Positions 59,993 through 64,000 of a stretch of 64,000 nt of DNA are shown in pieces (position 1 is the stretch's first letter; each line of letters begins with the position of its first letter). The notes below the pieces were generated by a model. It searched no databases. It was given only the letters and a program-made list of their open reading frames with translations, and was not told the DNA's origin. This DNA comes from Sphingobium sp. TKS (GTDB lineage: Bacteria; Pseudomonadota; Alphaproteobacteria; Sphingomonadales; Sphingomonadaceae): contig NZ_CP005083.1 in the NCBI RefSeq assembly GCF_001563265.1, forward strand, positions 65,001-129,000, read 5' to 3'. The position numbers and the translations under genes were made by a program.

Positions 59993-60931
59993 TCACAGAC
60001 TACCCCCGCAGCTTTGTTCGATTTCGAAGTTTGTTGCGATATCGGTTGGCGGCGACGGCCCCCACAGAAACGCGCTGTCTTCCGGCGGATGGTCCTCCGC
60101 CTGCCATTGGGCGTCGGCAGCTATGTAATCCATGTCTGCCGAATATTCCGCGAAGCCTCCCCAGGGATCACGGACATAGTGGAAGTAGTTTGAGCCCAGG
60201 ACGTGCCGACCGAGACCCCATCCGGCCGTATAGCCAGCTTGGCCCATCTGCATCGCTCCCAATCCTACATCCGCGAGCGTGCCAACGTCCCAACTTGAGT
60301 GATGCAGTCCTCTCCCATCCGAGCGAAGAAAGGCAAGCATATGATGCTCGCTTCCATGACGCCCGTGAAGGAACGCGACGGCGTCGCCGGATCGGTCCGA
60401 CAGCCGCATACCGAGGCGGTTGCAGTAGAAATCGATCGCAGCAGGGACGTCGGGCGTAAACAGAGCGATGTGGGCCAATCTTCGCGGCCGGACCTGCGTC
60501 CGCGCTCCTCTGGCAGACGCACCGCGCTCGCGCGAAGCTCGTGCTCCGATATCGAAGGTCGCTTTAGCGTCGGGTGACGTTTTCGAGGCGACTGCGAGCT
60601 CTATGGGCAAACCGTCTGGAGCTGCGCACCACAAATCCCCTCCCGCGTTGGCCGGCGCGGGGATGCGGGCAGAGTCTATCTGGGCGACAAGCCGGTCGAG
60701 ATCTTTCTGGTAGATGCCGAGGCGTATCGCCAGCAACCGCTTGGCAGAGCCCTGCCGGATGCGTCCCCAGACATGTGCGTCTCCGAAGGTTCGGAGCGTC
60801 AGCGCATCCCCCTCCGCGCAAACGTTCAGTCCGAACGTCTCGTAAAATCTACGCGCTTCTCCAAGGTCGGGAACCTCCAGTTCAAAGCGATCGAGCGAAT
60901 GAATGCCTGCGGTGGCGAGCGAGGAATCCAT
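59993..60931 (-). CDS. VOC-family extradiol dioxygenase (catechol 2,3-dioxygenase-like)
   Basis: This 312-residue protein has two vicinal-oxygen-chelate domains. The likely Fe(II) ligands are His in RRLAHIALFTPDVP, His in RGLHHSSWDVG and Glu in WGGFAEYSADMDYI, the spacing of type I extradiol ring-cleaving enzymes. The HGRHGSEHHMLAFL stretch lies in the active-site region. The ring substrate is unknown. It starts 2 bp after the FAH-family gene stop, so the two are cotranscribed. Confidence 0.85.
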   Translation of the reverse strand: MDSSLATAGIHSLDRFELEVPDLGEARRFYETFGLNVCAEGDALTLRTFGDAHVWGRIRQGSAKRLLAIRLGIYQKDLDRLVAQIDSARIPAPANAGGDLWCAAPDGLPIELAVASKTSPDAKATFDIGARASRERGASARGARTQVRPRRLAHIALFTPDVPAAIDFYCNRLGMRLSDRSGDAVAFLHGRHGSEHHMLAFLRSDGRGLHHSSWDVGTLADVGLGAMQMGQAGYTAGWGLGRHVLGSNYFHYVRDPWGGFAEYSADMDYIAADAQWQAEDHPPEDSAFLWGPSPPTDIATNFEIEQSCGGSL

Positions 60932-60932
60932 T

Positions 60933-61793
60933 TCAGACCGCCTCGGGCACCACCGGATTGCGTAGCACGCCGATCCGCTCGATTTCCACTTCCACGACGT
61001 CCCCTGCCTTCATGTGCAGCGGCGGTTTCCGCACATGCCCGACTCCGGACGGAGTGCCAGTCACGATGACATCGCGGGGCTCAAGCGTGATCGCCTCGCT
61101 GATGGAAGCAATGAGCTTGGCAACGTCGAAGATCAGTTGATCGGTGGACGATTTCTGAACGGTAACGCCATTCAGGCGGGTTTCGATCGCGAGACCACTA
61201 GCACCCGGAGGAAGCTCGTCGGCCGTGACAAGGAACGGCCCGAACGGGCCGGTTCCGTCGAAATTTTTGCCGATCATCCATTGCGGATTGCGAAGCTGAT
61301 AGTCGCGAATAGTGGCGTCGTTAAAGACACTATATCCGGCAACGTAGTCGAGGGCGTCGCCTTCGCTGATATATCGCCCCGACTTGCCGATGACCGCCGC
61401 CAGCTCGCCCTCAAAATCGAGTGCGGTCGACACCTTTGGCAGCCAGATCGACGCTTTTGCTCCGATCACGCTGGAGGCAAACCGCGAGAATAACACGGGA
61501 TACTCGGGGATCTGGAGGTTGGCCTCCGCCGCGTGATCGGCGTAGTTCAAGCCCACGCAGATAATCTTACCCGGCGTGCATGGCGGCAGAAGGACGAGTT
61601 CGTCAAAGTCCAGCGGCTTACCCTTGAGGGCCAAAGTCTGGGCGGCGTCGGCAAGCGCTGTGGGTGTCCCGTCGATCAGGTCGTCGAGCGATCCCGGATA
61701 ACGAGGATCGCCGACACTGAGTCCGAGAATTTGGCCGTCTTTCAGTATCGCTACACCATGCGTACCGTCTTTGACGTACGAGAGAAATTTCAT
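60933..61793 (-). CDS. Fumarylacetoacetate hydrolase family protein
   Basis: This 286-residue enzyme has the FAH C-terminal domain, including IICVGLNYADHAAEANLQIP, the metal Glu-x-Glu in LDFEGELAAVIG and TGTPSGVGHVRKPP. Such enzymes hydrolyse or decarboxylate ring-cleavage products (fumarylpyruvate, 2-hydroxy-2,4-dienoates, acylpyruvates). Being paired with an extradiol dioxygenase, it probably acts on the dioxygenase product. The exact reaction is not determinable. Confidence 0.88.
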   Translation of the reverse strand: MKFLSYVKDGTHGVAILKDGQILGLSVGDPRYPGSLDDLIDGTPTALADAAQTLALKGKPLDFDELVLLPPCTPGKIICVGLNYADHAAEANLQIPEYPVLFSRFASSVIGAKASIWLPKVSTALDFEGELAAVIGKSGRYISEGDALDYVAGYSVFNDATIRDYQLRNPQWMIGKNFDGTGPFGPFLVTADELPPGASGLAIETRLNGVTVQKSSTDQLIFDVAKLIASISEAITLEPRDVIVTGTPSGVGHVRKPPLHMKAGDVVEVEIERIGVLRNPVVPEAV

Positions 61794-62054
61794 GTTGATA
61801 CAACCTCAGGGGTTAGACTCTGCTGTTCGCGATCGGTGGACGGCCGATGATGGACATCGACCGAGCCGGCGGCGGCTCTGGACTGCGGGCCAACCTACCT
61901 ATGGCGAGCAGAACAACGTCCGCGTCGCTCGAAGGGCGCGGAGCGGCTCGCCAATTCGATCCTCTCCATGCCGGGCGGGTTTCGACCTGCAACTCTGGAT
62001 CGGAGTGGATCAACAAAGCACTGCTGACAAATTAATATCAGTCCATCTGAATAT
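61794..62054. other. Intergenic region between FAH-family gene and LysR gene
   Basis: About 260 bp. A leftward open frame at 61813-62016 has no recognisable domain and unlikely composition. It probably holds the promoter of the FAH-dioxygenase pair; no clear operator was identified. Confidence 0.45.
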
Positions 62055-63065
62055 TCATTGGGTCGATAATGTCCTTGCAGGACTCTCGATTATGTCAGCG
62101 CCCGGACCGTCCATTCGGGCCTCCGGCAGCGAGGGCGCTCCACTGTCATTGCCGATCTCGGCGAGGATCTCTCGGATGAACAGATGACCGGGATCCTTGT
62201 CGTTTCTCTTATGCCACCACTGACAAACGATGTTGATATCGACCTCGACCGGAAGAGGGACGGCGCAAAGAGATGGTCGGCCATGGAGAAGCCACGGCAC
62301 GCTTTTGTCGGGTACGGTCGCCACGAGTTCGCCCGCTTCGACGATCTCGGCGAGGACGATTGAGTGAGGGATCGAAAGCGCATCCCGTTTTTTCGATCGG
62401 TCGCTTCCCAAGGCGCGTGCGATCGGATCGCTCGAAGCGCCGGGAGCCTGAACGGTAACGTGCGCCGCTCGCAGATAATTCTCGTAGCTTAGCATCGCTA
62501 CCCCATTTGGAACTTGCTCGATCAATGGATGATCACTGCGCAGTAGGACGGAAAAACTGCTTGAATGGATGTGCTGGAAGCTGAAGCTGGGGTTCAGTTG
62601 GAACCGGCCAATGGCGATATCGATCTCCCCGGTTTCCAAAAGATCCTCGTAGTTGACGAGTCCATGCTCGACCACGTGAATCGAGATGCCCGGCGCTGTG
62701 CGGGCTAGCGTCTGCATCAGCTTTGGCAGGAAGATGATCTCGCCCACATCGGTCATGGCGATGCGAAACTGGCGCGTCGAGGTCGCCGAGTCGAAGCTCG
62801 TGCTGGTGGCTACGCCGGCCCGGATGATGTTCAGGCCCAAGCCAACTGCTTCGGCGAGCAACATGGCTTTACGCGTCGGCTCCATGCCGCCGGCGCCGCG
62901 CACGAACAGCGGGTCGTCGAAAAGACGGCGCATGCGGTTCAGCGCGCTGCTGACCGCCGGTTGGGAAAGGCCGAGCTTGTCTGCCGCCATCGAGACGCTC
63001 CTGTCGCGGTGGATCGCTTCGAACACCCGCAGGAGGTTAAGATCGAACGTCCGCAGATTGATCAT
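62055..63065 (-). CDS. LysR-type transcriptional regulator
   Basis: This 336-residue protein has an N-terminal winged HTH (SMAADKLGLSQPAVSSALNR, about residues 25-44) and a periplasmic-binding-like effector domain. FDLNLLRVFEAIHRDRSVS is characteristic of the NodD/LinR/NahR-like subgroup that responds to aromatic compounds. It is divergent from the dehydrogenase gene and upstream of the FAH/dioxygenase pair on its own strand, so it likely controls both. Confidence 0.93.
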   Translation of the reverse strand: MINLRTFDLNLLRVFEAIHRDRSVSMAADKLGLSQPAVSSALNRMRRLFDDPLFVRGAGGMEPTRKAMLLAEAVGLGLNIIRAGVATSTSFDSATSTRQFRIAMTDVGEIIFLPKLMQTLARTAPGISIHVVEHGLVNYEDLLETGEIDIAIGRFQLNPSFSFQHIHSSSFSVLLRSDHPLIEQVPNGVAMLSYENYLRAAHVTVQAPGASSDPIARALGSDRSKKRDALSIPHSIVLAEIVEAGELVATVPDKSVPWLLHGRPSLCAVPLPVEVDINIVCQWWHKRNDKDPGHLFIREILAEIGNDSGAPSLPEARMDGPGADIIESPARTLSTQ

Positions 63066-63094
63066 GTGGCCTCGCTACTATTCACTGCATCAAT

Positions 63095-63117
63095 AAACGA
63101 TCAGTCCAGTATCGATT
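63095..63117. promoter_or_regulatory. Candidate LysR operator
   Basis: aaacgat-N9-atcgatt is a near-perfect dyad (six of seven arm positions) in the 97-bp region between the divergent LysR and dehydrogenase genes. It fits the size of LysR recognition sites (T-N11-A type). Binding is inferred from position and symmetry only. Confidence 0.45.
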
Positions 63118-63162
63118 TGTCAAGCTGCTGCCCCAAGCAGATAAGAAATTGGAGCGCACCAG

Positions 63163-64000
63163 ATGGGCTGCGTCAGCAAACAATTTCGAGCGCGTGGCCA
63201 ACCTGCGCGCAAAAACGAGAGGGCGGGGATCTTGCGGCTCTGGACAGTAACTGAACCTTGGGGGCCGGAAGGCCTGACCCTGGACGAAACGGCTGATCCG
63301 ATGCCCGGCCGGGGTGAAGTTCGCGTCCGTTTGCGTGCCGCATCACTCAACTATCGCGACCTCTTGATCGTGCGCGGACGCCATGTCGGCGGCGCGCTCA
63401 AACATGGCGCTCCGATCATCCCGATCGGCGACGGCTGTGGCGTAATCGATATGGTCGGCGAGGGCGTGGAGCAGCATCAAATCGGCGATCGGGTCATCCC
63501 GCTTATGGTTCCCAACTGGCGCTCTGGTCCCGTCTCACCTGCAAAAATGGCCGGTGCGCTTGGATTGCATAGCCCCGGCCTCGCGCGCGAACTCGCCGTC
63601 TTTCCCGAGAGGCACCTTATCAAGGCGCCTTCTTACCTCTCGGACAGCGAGGCCGCTTGCCTCGCTTGCGCTGCGCTGACCGCCTGGTCGGCCTTATTCG
63701 AAGGTCCGGGATTGCGGCCCGGCGACGTCGCAGTGATCCAGGGCACAGGCAGCGTGTCGCTCGCCGTGCTGCAATTCGCGAAGGCGGCAGGTCTGCGGAC
63801 GATCGTGACCTCATCCTCCGACGACAAATTGGCCTCTGTCCTCGCTTTGGGGGCGAACCACGGAATCAACTACCGGACCGTCCCCAACTGGGCTGGCGCC
63901 GTGAGAGACCTGACCGACGGCGTCGGCGCGGACTTCGTTCTCGACATGGGCGCGGTTGGCAGCCTCTCGGAGAGTCTTCGCGCCATTCGGATGGAGGGAC
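63163..64000 (+). CDS. Zinc/NADP-dependent medium-chain dehydrogenase (partial, runs off window)
   Basis: This open frame continues to the window end (at least 279 codons). It shows MDR features: GRGEVRVRLRAASLNYRDLL, GDGCGVIDMVGEGVEQHQIG and the cofactor motif GDVAVIQGTGSVSLAVLQFA, then a YRTVPNW nucleotide-binding segment. The usual structural zinc cysteines are absent, suggesting a quinone-oxidoreductase-like NADP member. Start may be ATG 63163 (GGAG ten bases upstream) or TTG 63232, where homology begins. It is presumably controlled by the divergent LysR gene. Confidence 0.85.
   Translation, partial: MGCVSKQFRARGQPARKNERAGILRLWTVTEPWGPEGLTLDETADPMPGRGEVRVRLRAASLNYRDLLIVRGRHVGGALKHGAPIIPIGDGCGVIDMVGEGVEQHQIGDRVIPLMVPNWRSGPVSPAKMAGALGLHSPGLARELAVFPERHLIKAPSYLSDSEAACLACAALTAWSALFEGPGLRPGDVAVIQGTGSVSLAVLQFAKAAGLRTIVTSSSDDKLASVLALGANHGINYRTVPNWAGAVRDLTDGVGADFVLDMGAVGSLSESLRAIRMEG

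Larger units (their letters stand above)
57102..64000. other. Putative genomic island at tRNA-Thr (right end beyond window)
   Basis: Directly after the tRNA gene the gene content switches from conserved core genes to remnants of a toxin, an integrase and a LuxI/LuxR pair, then to a catabolic cluster. Base composition is visibly lower in GC in parts (for example 59600-60000). No direct repeat of the tRNA 3' end was seen within the window, so the distal attachment site, if it exists, lies outside. The stretch 57102-57313 holds no recognisable gene. Confidence 0.6.

Noticed and set aside
61813..62016. 67-codon leftward open frame between the FAH-family and LysR genes
   Set aside because: Low-complexity, Pro/Arg/Ser-rich translation without domain or ribosome site.

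Overview
This window is a high-GC chromosomal segment of an alphaproteobacterium, most likely a sphingomonad (Sphingobium/Sphingomonas/Novosphingobium type). The evidence is the rRNA operon order 23S-5S-tRNA-fMet, a DUF3572/divK pair, a metX-metW block facing hisC-tyrA, CobS/CobT encoded beside DnaJ- and BolA-type genes, and a structured leader of the alphaproteobacterial serC type. The genus is inferred from gene content and protein style, not from a database match.

Layout. 1-2879 is the 3' part of an rRNA operon (23S, 5S, initiator tRNA). An apparently intact IS66-family insertion sequence (tnpA, tnpB, tnpC) lies directly behind it (about 2.9-5.4 kb). 5.9-56.9 kb is ordinary core chromosome. 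It holds pgeF, two transporters, htpX with a divergent 57-codon SdhAF4-like gene, galU, a tightly overlapping five-gene operon ending in a GNAT-like acyltransferase, divK, a PhoX phosphatase behind a PHO box, rpmG and dps. A long leftward run follows with a Gre factor, cobT, a tyrosine phosphatase, OsmC, cobS and an Hsp70-like protein. Next come DnaJ/BolA/pirin genes with a gutted glutathione S-transferase gene between them, ftsEX-ydcF-plsC, aromatic amino acid/histidine/methionine genes (tyrA, hisC, metX, metW), prfC, purA-hisZ, serC-serA, dapD, an ABC exporter, terC, an oligopeptidase B and an aminopeptidase P.

From tRNA-Thr(GGT) at 57.03 kb onward the character changes to an accessory region. 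It contains the C-terminal scrap of a RelE/HigB-like toxin with an intact HTH antitoxin, and a frameshifted N-terminal remnant of a tyrosine-recombinase-type integrase. It also contains a decayed quorum-sensing pair: luxI with one nonsense and one frameshift mutation, and luxR with a deletion between its two domains. Between luxR and luxI lies a perfect tandem duplication of a 22-bp palindrome-bearing unit. The last part is an apparently intact catabolic cluster: an extradiol-type VOC dioxygenase, a fumarylacetoacetate-hydrolase-family enzyme, a LysR regulator and a divergent medium-chain dehydrogenase that runs off the window. The most interesting biology is this tRNA-linked island with its dead AHL circuit fused to a live-looking catabolic cluster. 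Secondary points are the PHO box, the serC leader, two small genes under 60 codons and the internally deleted GST.
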